A stretch of DNA of 64,000 bases from Ooceraea biroi (Eukaryota > Arthropoda > Insecta > Hymenoptera > Formicidae), in assembly GCF_003672135.1 (NCBI RefSeq), contig NC_039519.1, forward strand, positions 5,332,001 to 5,396,000, in the 5' to 3' direction. Each line of letters begins with the position of its first letter. The first letter of the stretch is position 1. This document shows, piece after piece, positions 36,901 to 49,041 of the stretch. The position numbers and the translations under genes were made by a program. The notes under the pieces were generated by a model. The model saw only the letters and a program-made list of their open reading frames with translations, was not told the origin of the DNA and did no database searches.

Positions 36901-38617
36901 TACGATGATATTCCAGCTATCTAAGCAGCTGTGATAAGAGTTTTCGAGCGATTCTGAGAGTAAATCTCCGGAAGTCTATCCATTACTTGATTATTGTATT
37001 ATATTCAATGTATATTTTATATGTTCTGAATACTTTGAATAAAATAAATGATTTTTGCGCACATGATTAACGCAGAGAGAGAAGGTACTGGATAAAATTT
37101 TCTTTCCTTGCTTTTAAGTTTTGTATGTGTATATGTATATAGTAATCAAGTGTGAGAGTAAGATAATGAGACGTGGTACATGATACAATCAAGGAGATAA
37201 AGTAATTTTAAATAAAAAAAGCTGGCAAATTCGTGTGTGACCCCAACAAAACTATCGACATGGCGCAACAACGCAAAAATCGGACGCAATATTCCTTCTC
37301 GGTACTTGTATCTCTGAACAACGCAAAGTTGATCTCTCTACTACGCGCTGTTTCGATTTTTGATGCTTTTCGCAAACGGCTTTCGACCAATAAAAAAAAA
37401 TATTCTTCGCGTCTTTTGTACCTTTTGTCTCTGTCAAGTATGAAACTCACAAACGATACAAAAGAGATAATAAACATGTAAGAAACATAAATTTAAATTT
37501 TTTATTTCCGAGTAGCACCGGATCAGTTAAACGAGTTTGAATTGATATAGTGTGCATTTCGTTATTTTACACATATATTATAAACACCTATCGCGTATAC
37601 CGTCATTTTTTATATAATATCAGATTTCGCACGCAGAAATTCGCTCTCTTATTCTTTCTCCGCGCTGCACAGAACTTTAGACGGAACTTACGGTCGTCTA
37701 AACCAGAGATTCTCTAGGCAGCGATACATTATTCATGAACGGATTGTCTCGATGTCTTTCTTCTGCTGCTCCACGTATAAAATGATACGATTACATCCGC
37801 GTTTAATCCGTCGCTGGCGAGATCCTTCGGCGGGTGTAATTAATACTCGCTAACAATTTAATTTAGAATTAATCCGGCGTTCGCCTCCGTGACTCATTTG
37901 ATGGCCGGCACGGTCCCGGCTCGTTGCAATTATAATCTCGGTATTAATAATTAACGAGCAGCGTCGCGCGCGTACTGCGTATTTCGAGTGCAGCGTCTCG
38001 TTGCATCTCGTCGCAGCGTAGTATCGCGTGTCCGAGAGTGTAACGTATCGGGCTCCGCACCACCGAAAAACCGCACGCGATGTGCGAGGGCAGTTATTAA
38101 GAATTATGTAAATCCGTCGCCGGACTGCCGCGCCGCGTGGAACGCTTTGCATGCATTAATGCGGCAGAAAACAAGAGCGAAACATGTTTGCGTCCCTTCC
38201 CGGTTAGCCTTATTTTTCTCTGAGAATACGAGAGAAATAAAACGAGAAAAAGAGAGAAAAAGAGAGAGAGAGGGGACGAGGGAAGCGGCAGAGAGGAGAA
38301 CGCATGTTATAATATGAGACGCGTACATGTACAGCCGCCGCTACTGCAACTCGATGCAACTCGAAAACTACTGTTATATTAAAGCGAATTTAAAATAGGT
38401 CATTCATAAAAAATACGGGTCGCCCGCGGTTAATAAAAGGAGTGTCTCGTTTTAAGGACTTATTCTTTTTTTTAAGACAAAGAATAAGAGAACTGCTTAT
38501 TCTTTTTCTTTTCAGTTTTCCCCTGCGCTCTTATTTGTTGTCAGATCCTTTCCACGTGAAATGTTAACAGATTTATTTCGTCAGGAGAGTTCTCCTTCGT
38601 GTGCCGTATATCCAGTA
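33978..38617. other. Intergenic, AT-rich, no gene recognised
   Basis: Long AT-rich stretch with short frames only (for example 34313-34573, 36360-36674, 37233-37481), none with recognisable domains. The 37650-38350 part is more CpG-rich. A GA-rich low-complexity run lies at about 38228-38295. No shared repeats were seen. Confidence 0.45.
38228..38295 (+). repeat. GA-rich low-complexity run
   Basis: Purine-rich, mostly GA and AAAGA repeats. Confidence 0.7.
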
Positions 38618-38619
38618 TA

Positions 38620-39494
38620 CAGGGTGTTCCTCTAACTGTAGCACTCAGAATATCTCTGCTTCCTTTGATGATATGAAAAAAGTCAAACGACGAAAATTGT
38701 TCGATTCAAAGAGACTAGTACTCTGGTAAGAAAATTATTTTTTTAATGTGACCTTTCACAAGATATCAAGGTCATGAACATTTTTTTAAACGAGATGGTA
38801 TATTTTCCTTAGCGAAATGATGTAGCTTGTAAAAAAACAAATTCAACCATACAGAATATGTTGACCTTCAAATGACTTTGAACCACAAAAATCACGTTTA
38901 GGAAAAGAAACTCTATTTATTGTATGTTTAACTACAAAGATATACCTTTTTACAGATGTTCGAAATGATCACCGTTTACTTCGATACACTTTCGAATTCG
39001 ATGAATAAACGATTGTTTTACGTTTTTGAGAGATTCCGGAGTAATTGCGGTGCACGCACGCTGAATTCTTTCTCGCGTATCTTCAGGTGTTGTCGGAATA
39101 TCGCGATAAACTTCATTTTTTAGGTGTCCCCAAAGAAAAACATCAAGAGGCGTAAGATCTGGTGATCGAGCCGGCCAAGAAATTCTTCCACCACGTCCAA
39201 TCCAGCGATCAGGAAATGATTCGTTGAGTATGTTCCGTGCAAATGAAGGTCAACATATTCTGTATGGTTGAATTTGTTTTTTTACAAGCTACATCATTTC
39301 GCTAAGGAAAATATACCATTTCATTTAAAAAAATGTTCATGACCTTGATATCTTGTGAAAGGTCACAGTAAAAAAATAATTTTCTTACCAGAGTACTAGT
39401 CTCTTTGAATCGAACATTTTCGTCGTTTGACTTTTTTCATATCATCAAAGGAAGCAGAGATATTCTAAGTGCTACGGTTAGAGGAAACACCCTG
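38620..39494 (-). mobile_element. CAGGGTGT-ended transposon, P-type (copy P1)
   Basis: 875 bp. Both ends are of one type (CAGGGTGTTCCTCTAACTG on the left; the right end is its inverted relative), with terminal inverted repeats of about 250 bp. It is flanked by TATA on both sides. It carries only the C-terminal part of a DDE transposase on the minus strand and is an internal deletion derivative. Confidence 0.85.
38950..39250 (-). pseudogene. DDE transposase C-terminal fragment (P1)
   Basis: About 100 codons open to TAA. It contains the conserved stretch RWIGRGGRISWPARSPDL followed by TPLDVFLWGHLKNEVY, as in the DDE domain of arthropod Tc1/mariner-like transposases that pair with a DUF4817 N-terminus. 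The aspartate in TPLD corresponds to the last catalytic residue. The N-terminal HTH and the first two catalytic residues are deleted, because the frame begins in the inner edge of the right terminal repeat. Confidence 0.75.
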
Positions 39495-39498
39495 TATA

Positions 39499-40239
39499 CA
39501 GGGTGTCCCGGGTTTTAACCGACAAACTGCGGGAGCATATTCTACTAGTGGAAATAAGAAAAAATTCTTGTATCGAGTTTGCTTAAAAATGCTTCATTAC
39601 AAAGTTATAAACCAATATTGAAAAGAAATATTAGACAAGTAACAACGGATTTTTTCACAAAAATAAAAATTATCTACGCAATGATTTAGTGACGCCTTTC
39701 AAAATGTTGTCCTTGCGCATCGATACAAGCTAGACATCGACGTAGTACGGAATTTGTTACAGTACGACATTCCTGAAAATTTGGTTGCATCTCAGTAACT
39801 GAATTAGTAATTCGTTGCTTTAAATCTTCAAGCGAGATTACTTCTGTACTGTAAACTTTATTTTTTAAACTTGCCCATAAATAAAAATTAAGAGGCGTAA
39901 GATCTGGTGATCGAGCCGGCCAAGAAATTCTTCCACCACGTCCAATCCAGCGATCAGGAAATGATTCGTTGAGTATGTTCCGTGCAAATGAAGGTCAACA
40001 TATTCTGTATGGTTGAATTTGTTTTTTTACAAGCTACATCATTTCGCTAAGGAAAATATACCATTTCATTTAAAAAAATGTTCATGACCTTGATATCTTG
40101 TGAAAGGTCACAGTAAAAAAATAATTTTCTTACCAGAGTACTAGTCTCTTTGAATCGAACATTTTCGTCCTTTGACTTTTTTCATATCATCAAAGGAAGC
40201 AGAGATATTCTAAGTGCTACGGTTAGAGGAAACACCCTG
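39499..40239 (-). mobile_element. Hybrid transposon, Q-type left end and P-type right end (P2)
   Basis: 741 bp, separated from P1 by TATA only. The left end (CAGGGTGTCCCGGGTTTTAA) is that of the Q family at 52020-54330. The right end (GGTTAGAGGAAACACCCTG) and adjacent ~340 bp are those of P1. The switch lies near 39889, at a stretch shared by both families (AGAGGCGTAAGATCTGG). The two termini are therefore not inverted repeats of each other beyond CAGGGTGT. Confidence 0.85.
39686..39990 (-). pseudogene. Chimeric DDE transposase C-terminus (P2)
   Basis: An open frame of about 100 codons. It starts as the P1 sequence (RWIGRGG, WPARSPDLTPL) and then changes to the Q-type C-terminus (NFYLWASLKNKVY, then RRCLACIDAQGQHF) without a frame break. 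The last catalytic position reads N (TPLN) where P1 has D. The N-terminal two thirds of a full transposase are absent. Confidence 0.75.
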
Positions 40240-40243
40240 TATA

Positions 40244-40984
40244 CAGGGTGTCCCGGGTTTTAACCGACAAACTGCGGGAGCATATTCTACTAGTGGAAAT
40301 AAGAAAAAATTCTTGTATCGAGTTTGCTTAGAAATGCTTCATTACAAAGTTATAAACCAATATTGAAAAGAAATATGAGATAAGTAACAACGGATTTTTT
40401 CACAAAAATAAAAATTATCTACGCAATGATTTAGTGACGCCTTTCAAAATGTTGTCCTTGCGCATCGATACAAGCTAGACATCGACGTAGTACGGAATTT
40501 GTTACAGTACGACATTCCTGAAAATTTGGTTGCATCTCAGTAACTGAATTAGTAATTCGTTGCTTTAAATCTTCAAGCGAGATTACTTCTGTACTGTAAA
40601 CTTTATTTTTTAAACTTGCCCATAAATAAAAATTAAGAGGCGTAAGATCTGGTGATCGAGCCGGCCAAGAAGTTCTTCCACCACGTCCAATCCAGCGATC
40701 AGGAAATGATTCGTTGAGTATGTTCCGTGCGAATGAAGGTCAACATATTCTGTATGGTTGAATTTGTTTTTTTACAAGCTACATCATTTCGTTAAGGAAA
40801 ATATACCATCTTATTTAAAAAAATGTTGATGACCTTGATATCTTGTGAAAGGTCACAGTAAAAAAATAATTTTCTTACCAGAGTACTAGTCTCTTTGAAT
40901 CGAACATTTTCGTCGTTTGACTTTTTTCATATCATCAAAGGAAGCAGAGATATTCTAAGTGCTACGGTTAGAGGAAACACCCTG
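40244..40984 (-). mobile_element. Hybrid transposon, tandem copy (P3)
   Basis: A near-identical repeat of P2 at a period of 745 bp, joined to it by TATA and followed by TATA at 40985-40988. It has the same Q-type left and P-type right ends. Confidence 0.88.
40431..40735 (-). pseudogene. Chimeric DDE transposase C-terminus (P3)
   Basis: The same hybrid frame as in P2, with a few substitutions (for example RTSWPARS instead of RISWPARS), ending at the equivalent TAA. Confidence 0.75.
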
Positions 40985-40988
40985 TATA

Positions 40989-43900
40989 TGGACGTGATAT
41001 AAAAACGTTTGTTCCTCCTCTTCGCGGTTGTGCAGAAGAACGTCTTGAATGCGGATATTCTCTGGAAAATCTCTTGATCCGCGCGGTCTCCGGTTACAAA
41101 GTTCGGGGCCAGTGACGAGTACCACTTAATGAGATTAATGCTTTTTATCGGCGTCGATCTTTGCATTGTTCCTCGTACACTCGACTGAACACGACTTTCA
41201 TGCCGTCTTATTGCCCGGGAAATTGGTCCGGCCGCTACTTACGACGATATTATTTGTGCGATTAAATTTCTTCCAGCTCCCATTCGTTTACCCTAATATG
41301 AGGCGAGGGATGTAATAGAATTGCCACGCGGTGTCTCCAATTTGTGGGTTTAATTAATCTAGTGACATTTCGTAGAAGAGAAAGCTGACGTTCTATTTCC
41401 ATCCTAGCGCGATCCCTGTTATCAGGCACGAATCGCTACATCATCCATTAATTTCCCGTGACACTAGGCGACGCAGAAGCGTGTAGTTATGGGTGTGTAA
41501 TGCGTGAATCAGTTGATTAAATTACGTCGACAAGGAAAGAAAAAAGCTTTGCGGCCTCTCTATGCGACGGTTTTAAACGTTACTCTAAAGTCTAAAGCAG
41601 TGCAAAACTTCTAGTTGTTTAACATTGCGACAAACATTTGATTCTGCATAAACTGAAAATCCTGTTATGTACGACTCTTATGTAAAATATAAAATATACA
41701 CGAATGTATTTGCTCTTTTTACGAGCATGTAGAATGACGTCAATTACTCCTGTCTTATGCATCATTATGACGGTCATGCTTACGCGTGTCCGCTAACGTC
41801 CACTTGTTCGATCGATTTTACATAAACGTCGCGTTTTATCCGATCACTTAATTGCCCGCGTGTTGCACGACTCTTGCATGATTTATATCCGCGGAATGTA
41901 ATGAATACGAAATTACGTGCTCTCATTCAGAAAGTGCGTAGAAGCTTGTCGTGCAGTTCGTTATTTTCTGCGAACGTTACATCTTTCGCTTACCTCGTTT
42001 TTTCATTTTTGCATCATTCGTGTTAATCTCGAAAAATTTAAGGTATCAAATCACACATTAACAGATTTACTATAATTTAAAAGAATAATTTAGACGAATA
42101 TTTTAGCTAGCTTTTAATTTATGCCAAGTGGATTATTAAGATTTCCGTAATATGTCCATATAATTATTTCCATAACTTTGATAAATGCAAATATTAAGTT
42201 CTCTACAAATGCACTTTGTCCATTATGCTTTTTTATTGTTAGCAAACAACCGTTATATTTTGCAAATATAAATAATTGCATGTTATAATATCATTCACGT
42301 CTTAAAAATGTCTATTGGCATGTCGGGAGTCGGTGACCGATCATGGTGGCAAACTTCTTAATGAAATCATCGAGAAATAGAAAAAAAACAAGCAGATGGA
42401 CGTTATTAGCGTGACAGCCAAGTTATTGAATTCTACACCTCGTCGATAAAAAGAAAATCGTCGCTCGCGCTTCGTAATTAAGCGGCTGTATTTGTAGCGT
42501 AACGTTTCGAGCACCCACTTTTCGATGTGTCCCGTCGATTAACTTTCCACTCACTTGTTTTTGTGCGTCGAGTAGAGACATGATTGTGCGGACGAATCGT
42601 GCTCGAAAAAAGCCGTCGATGTTTGCGTTCGCACTCGGGATACCGTTTTCTCCTGATGATGTGCGTAACCAATCGAAATCCGTGCGCGCGTGCGACGCCG
42701 TCGAGCTCGCGAGAAAGGGGCAAGAGAATATTGACTTTCCCTCTAACTTTGCCAGCTTCGTTAAATTGTCCTGAGGCAACGTCTTGCGGAGGAAACGCGA
42801 AAACGGCAGACAAGCACCATCGATCTCCTCGAGCTAGTTTATTTGTCATTTTCTTTGAGAAGAGGAGACTCCAAGCACCGTTCTCGTCCTCATAGCGGAC
42901 GCTTTTCTCCATTTTCTTATTCAATATGCTTCTGCTTGCATCGTATATACGAATATAATAATTTATATTCAAGCCAACGCAATGCAATTTGGGAAAAGAG
43001 AACGGTATCCTGGAAAATGAAATAATTGTCGGTTTAACCGAATTGTCATTTTCGATCGAAAAAATTATTTGGCATGCGACAGGGCGAATCGTCGAAATTG
43101 CTTTCCCGTGCCAATTCTCTCTAACGAGTGCTCGTAAATTAATGACCGGTAACAGTGCCGCTCGTCAACGAAAATTAGCAACACGCAAAATAATTCAACA
43201 CGGCCGGCACGTTTGCATCTTGATTCACTATTTGTCTTCCGTCGCTCAGCAACGACGCGAGAGCTGCCCGCTTTAATGCAGGAAGGGTCCTAATCGTCTG
43301 ACCTCGTTTTAAATTGTAAGAGATTTAGTTTTCGTCTCTGTTTCGGGAAGCACCGCGATTACGGGTCTGCGCACGTGCCGGCACGGTTCGGTGAGTCTTC
43401 CTATTATTTCAGAAATAAAACTCCCGCCAGTTTAGCGATACCCATTGTACGAGATAGCATTGACACTGCCGTGCTTATATATTTGTCATCCAACTGTTAA
43501 TTGGATGATATTGGACGATACTCATCCATTAGAAATGGATTGCAACGACGAGTTTGAGTAACAACGTTCGAAAAATCTCTTACTTTTATCCTTCTTTAAA
43601 ATAAATTAATAAGTGAGATGTGTTTAGTTTGAAAAAATGCTTGAAATATTAAATATTCAACGATTGAATTGCTCATATTATGTCCGACGTTGTGTAGTGA
43701 TTTTGCATGATTTTTCTAAAAAGCACATCGTACTTGTCAATTTTATAACTCCGCGTAAGAAAAGCATGCAAAAGCTTATTGAATAAATATCGCCGTTGCA
43801 TTTCGAAAGCTTATCTCCGTTTTTCATGTCCGCCAATGCGGCGGCGTGTCACTGCGAATTTTCGGATAAGCAGAAAGAGGCTTCGACGATCGACCAAATA

Positions 43901-46421
43901 CTGGTAAGAGCTTCGAACTCCCATTGGACTGCAAAGCGACTACGTAGAATACGACTAAACTTGGAGAACAATTTCGTCCATGTCGGTCGCACCATTGGGA
44001 TTTGTTTCGTTAGAAATCTTACTGAACCTTAAATTGTCCATCTTCCTTTGGCGTAGTCAACCTTGAAACTTTCTGTTCTGCGTTGTCAGTTACGTTACGG
44101 GTCGCAGGATTCCACTGTCCAAACATTTATACATCAACTTTGAATAATCTTTTCGAGTATTAAATACTTGGTAATTATACATAAGAAAATGTTATCATAT
44201 TTGTGATAAGATTTGTGACATTATACGATTTAAAATAAAATATTTGTGATACGGTCCTCTGTGGAATTATAAGAAAATTATTCTTTAGTTTAAGTTTTTG
44301 TATAAAAGATTATACGTGAGAGAAGCAGAGATCAATTAATAACTTACTAAAAAATATAAGAAGTATATTTGCATTTTATTAATATAATACTTTATACCAA
44401 AACTTTCTTTTTTTACCATGATATTGCCAACGAAAGCAAACTAATTGACGATTGGTCTATGTAGCGGTGGCATAAAAAATATTATAAAGTTATACAAAAT
44501 TATTTGAAGGCAATTTAAATTCAAGCCTGTTAAGCGTAAGCACCGTAAATTTTTAAACCAGGCTGCGAGGTAACAGCAGCAATAAGAACGCCAAAGTATG
44601 ACAAAGTACGTATGTACAAGTTAAACTTTTAGAATCAATAGCCTTCGATTTATTATTATTATGATAGTTATATAATTACCTGGCTTTGCAGTAAGTTGTA
44701 AGATTAATACCGCTGCAGCAGTCGTACCATGTATGTATGAACTTTTATTCGATTCATCTCACGGGAAACAGGATTTATGATTTTTAGCTGGAACTCATTT
44801 AACTTTTACCGTCGCGACAACGTTCCATGCTTTAAAAAATCCATGACGCCACAATAGAACTTTATTTTACGGTTACACTTGTTTCTTTTCCATGTTGGAG
44901 GTAGCTATCCTTAAATAATTTCTCCATTTAAAGCAAGCGCTATTTTAGTTATAAAAGTTACGGGATATAGTGTGGAGTAATATTATGTATTATTCGCGAG
45001 TAATACGTATCACGTTTTTGCTCGATGAAATAAATCGCTATCGCCGTGAACACTTGTTGAATTTTGCCTCGAATATCACATTGTATTTTTGCGCAAAGTT
45101 GAAAGATCTGTGAAATACGATATCCGAACTTCCCGAGTTCTTCCTCTTGCATGATTTGGCTGCTATTCTACGAGTGTACGATGCATTGCATTTTCCGTGC
45201 GTGTTTGGAAGATGAAGAAGATGAGAGCGAGATGAAATAAAACGCCTACGTGTTCGATTGCACGTATCGGGCTTTTTAAGGCAGTCATCGTCCTCAGCAA
45301 ACCTCATCGACTTTCGGAGACTAGCAATTAAACGAACGGAAGTCCAGCACGACGGACGATTTATTGCCAATAGTAGGAAGGTGACGCTTTGATACGGTAA
45401 TTTGTTTTTCGACGTAATACCTTCGTCTACTTCTGAAACCATGAGGAAGTGCAGAAACATTTATGAGAGCTAGTCCAGTCAATCTATAGAGGCGATACGC
45501 TTGTTTAACGGACTTTTCTTTATCGGCTTAGAGAGAATTCCGTTTTCCTCCTGGCGTTTATTATGTAAGTCCTACGTGCAGCATCCTTGGCAAGTTTGAG
45601 GCGATTTTCTCCTTCGAAGATATGGTCGGCATCATTATGGAGTTCTAGTTAGAAAGCCTGTATGACACTATTATACCGCGTCTGGGTCGAGAGAGTCCTC
45701 TCTTAAATACACTCCGCTTTCTGTATACGATTGCACACTAAGAAAACCCGTGGAAATTGATGTAATTCTTTTCAGAATTACTCGTATCTCATTTTATTTG
45801 CAATGTAGTTATAAATTGCTTCAGGAGCTGATTTAATTAAAAATAAAACGGCTTTGAATATGTATAAAAGTAGAATAAGTAGAAGGAATTATTTAAAGGT
45901 TTATCAGAATAAGTAGAGAATTATTTAAAGGTTTATCAGCCATTCGGAAGGCATCTGCAGACGGCGATCGCTTCAATTACAACGAAAGTTTCTAAGTTTA
46001 TGCTGGAGGGATTGGGAACAATAAATCATTTTCTGCTGTGATAGTGCGGTTCGAACGTCTTCTGTGCGAGAGTAATATCGACGTTTCCAGCAAAATGCAT
46101 AATTCATGCATTGAAAGCGCGGCGTCGAGAACGGATGCCGCGGGATGACGACTCCATCCGATAAGCGGTCCGCTTATTGTCCATGCTCATGCCAATCGCG
46201 ATTGTGTGTCGGCTTGTTGCGAATTTTGCAAGTTTATTCGCGCGTATATTACAGGGCAATGCCCGTTTCAAGTATACCGGAATAAAATCGATTTCTTTCT
46301 ATTTTTACGTAACGTTAGTCGCGTTAGTGGGAGACTTTCTAAATAATCTAAAACGAAGAGAAATACTTATAAGATCATGAAAGATTATGAAAAAAGTATA
46401 ACATGCTAATACATTGTAAAA
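40989..46421. other. Intergenic, no gene recognised
   Basis: Mixed AT-rich sequence with CpG-richer parts (41000-41500, 42400-43400, 45150-45700). Overlapping frames on both strands (42423-43276, 45038-45460 minus) show no recognisable domain. No repeat is shared with other parts of the window, apart from a short local duplication at about 45872-45940. Confidence 0.4.
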
Positions 46422-46423
46422 TA

Positions 46424-47711
46424 TTGGGTTGGCCAAAAAGTAATTGCGTTTTTTTTATATAAATAAAAGGCGAATTTTTCATGGGAAACAAAAACTTTAT
46501 TAAACAATATATTGTCCATTTTGTTTGATTATCTTTTGCCATTTTTCAGGCAACTTCATGATTCCGCGCTCAAAAAAGTTCTTATCTTTTTCAGCAAAAA
46601 ACAATTCCAACAACGATTTGATATCCTCATCAGCAGTCAAGGTTTTACCATTCAAGGCGTTTTGCAAAGAACGAAACGAATGGTAATCTGATGGTGCCGG
46701 GTCTGGCGAATATGGTGGATGTGGTAACGCATCCCATCCAAGCTGCAACAATTTTTCACGAGTGACCAAACTTGTACGTGGTCTAGCGTTATCATGGTGA
46801 AACACAACACCTTTGCGATTCACCAATTCTCGACGTTTCTGTTTGATGGCATCATTTAATTGATCCAGTTGACGACAGTATACGTCTGAATTAATGGTTT
46901 GATTCCTTGCAAGCAGCTCAAAATACACGATACCTTTAAAGTCCCACCAGACTGACAGCATAATCTTTCTTTGGTGAATATCTGCTTTTCAAGTGCTTTC
47001 AGCAGGTTCATCACGCTTGCTCGACGATCTTTTTCGTTTGACGTTGTTGTAGACGATCGATTTTTCGTCGCCTGTTATCATACGTCTCAAAAATGGATCA
47101 TTTTCCTCACGTTTCAAAAGAGAAGCGCAGATGTCAATACGCTTAGTGAGATGAATTTCTTTGAGCTCATGTGGTACCGAAATATCGAGCTTACTAATGT
47201 ATCCAAGTCGTTTTAAATGGTTTTCAACACTCGATTTCGATACGTTAAGATTCTCAGCAATCTCTCGTGTCGTTAAACGCCTATTGGAATCGATCAGTGC
47301 CTTTATTTTGTCATCATCAATTTCGATTGGCCTTCCTCAGCGTGGTGCATCTTTCACATAAAAATCTCCAGATCGAAATTTGGTAAACGAATTTTGACAC
47401 TGCCGCAGTTTTAAAGCATCTTCGCCATATACATCAGATAACTTTTTATGAGCTTGCACAGCGTTTTTCCCTTTTCGGAAGTAATAAAAGAAAATATGAG
47501 GAAAATGTTCTTTTTGATTTTCCGTTTTGAAATCGACGGCAAAGAAACAATTGTTAACGAAATCGTGTACTTTCTTTTTCTAAAACAGGCTTGAACTGTG
47601 AGTTGTTAACCTACATAATGAATTTGCGGTTTAGAATGAAGTTAGTTACATTTCAAGACAATGTATGTCTATCTATTGGAAAAAAATGCAATTACTTTTT
47701 GGCCAACCCAA
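46424..47711 (-). mobile_element. mariner element copy 3 (left member of pair 2)
   Basis: 1288 bp with TTGGGTTGGCC termini and TA at 46422-46423 and 47712-47713. It is followed by a 40-bp AT spacer, nearly identical to the one at 3056-3095, and then copy 4. Confidence 0.95.
46500..47525 (-). pseudogene. mariner transposase, start lost, two stops
   Basis: The start codon is ACG instead of ATG. A TGA follows DAPR in the N-terminal region (from TCA; copies 1 and 2 read serine), and the family-wide TGA follows PAEST. The C-terminal part (46500-46961) keeps the HHDNARP and APSDYHSF catalytic motifs. It shares DQLNDAI and YSPDPAPSD with copy 4, where copies 1 and 2 read DKLNDAI and YSPGLAPSD. Confidence 0.92.
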
Positions 47712-47751
47712 TATATATTAATATAATATATAATATATAATATATATAATA
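47712..47751. repeat. 40-bp AT spacer between paired mariners, second instance
   Basis: Matches 3056-3095 at all but a few positions and sits in the same place within the pair. Confidence 0.85.
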
Positions 47752-49039
47752 TTGGGTTAGCCAAAAAGTAATTGCGTTTTTTTTATATAAATAAAAGGCG
47801 AATTTTTCATGGGAAACAAAAACTTTATTAAACAATATATTGTCCATTTTGTTTGATTATCTTTTGCCATTTTTCAGGCAACTTCATGATTCCGCGCTCA
47901 AAAAAGTTCTTATCTTTTTCAGCAAAAAACAATTCCAACAACGATTTCATATCCTCATCAGCAGTCAAGGTTTTACCATTCAAGGCGTTTTGCAAAGAAC
48001 GAAACAAATGGTAATCTGATGGTGCCGGGTCTGGCGAATATGGTGGATGTGGTATCACATCCCATCCAAGCTGCAACAATTTTTCACGAGTGACCAAACT
48101 TGTACGTGGTCTAGCGTTATCGTGGTGAAACACAACACCTTTGCGATTCACCAATTCTCGACGTTTCTGTTTGATGGCATCATTTAATTGATCCAGTTGA
48201 CGACAGTATACGTCTGAATGAATGGTTTGATTCCTTGCAAGCAGCTCAAAATACACGATACCTTTAAAGTCCCACCAGACTGACAGCATAATCTTTCTTT
48301 GGTGAATATCTGCTTTTCAAGTGCTTTCAGCAGGTTCATCACGCTTGCTCCACGATCTTTTTCGTTTGACGTTGTTGTAGACGATCGATTTTTCGTCGCC
48401 TGTTATCATACGTTTCAAAAATGGATCATTTTCCTCACGTTTCAAAAGAGAATCGCAGATGTCAATACGCTTAGTGAGATGAATTTCTTTGAGCTCATGT
48501 GGTACCGAAATATCGAGCTTACTAATGTATCCAAGTCGTTTTAAATGGTTTTCAACACTCGATTTCGATACGTTAAGATTCTCAGCAATCTCTCGTGTCG
48601 TTAAACGCCGATTGGAATCGATCAGTGCCTTTATTTTGTCATCATCAATTTCGATTGACCTTCCTCAGCGTGGTGCATCTTTCACATTAAAATCTCCAGA
48701 TCGAAATTTGGTAAACGAATTTTGACACTGCCGCAGTTTTAAAGCATCTTCGCCATATACATCATATAACTTTTTATGAGCTTGCACAGCGTTTTTCCCT
48801 TTTCGGAAGTAATAAAACAAAATATGACGAAAATGTTCTTTTTGATTTTCCATTTTGAAATCGACGGCAAAGAAACAATTGTTAACGAAATCGTGTACTT
48901 TCTTTTTCTAAAACAAACTTGAACTGTGAGTTGTTAACCTACATAATGAATTTGCGGTTTAGAATGAAGTTAGTTACATTTCAAGACAATGTATGTCTAT
49001 CTATTGGAAAAAAATGCAATTACTTTTTGGCCAACCCGA
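47752..49039 (-). mobile_element. mariner element copy 4 (right member of pair 2)
   Basis: 1288 bp, with TA at 47750-47751 and 49040-49041. The last terminal bases are CCCGA instead of CCCAA. Copies 3 and 4 form a 2616-bp block bounded by TA outside, as pair 1 does. Confidence 0.95.
47828..48853 (-). pseudogene. mariner transposase, two internal stops
   Basis: The ATG is intact at 48853. A TGA follows DAPR (as in copy 3) and another follows PAEST (as in all four copies). The catalytic motifs TGDEKS, HHDNARP and APSDYHLF are all legible. The broken frame segments are about 48665-48853 and 47828-48289, with the middle part in the same frame. Confidence 0.92.
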
Positions 49040-49041
49040 TA

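Noticed and set aside
45038..45460. 140-residue minus-strand frame
   Set aside because: No recognisable domain and biased composition. Not bounded by convincing splice sites.
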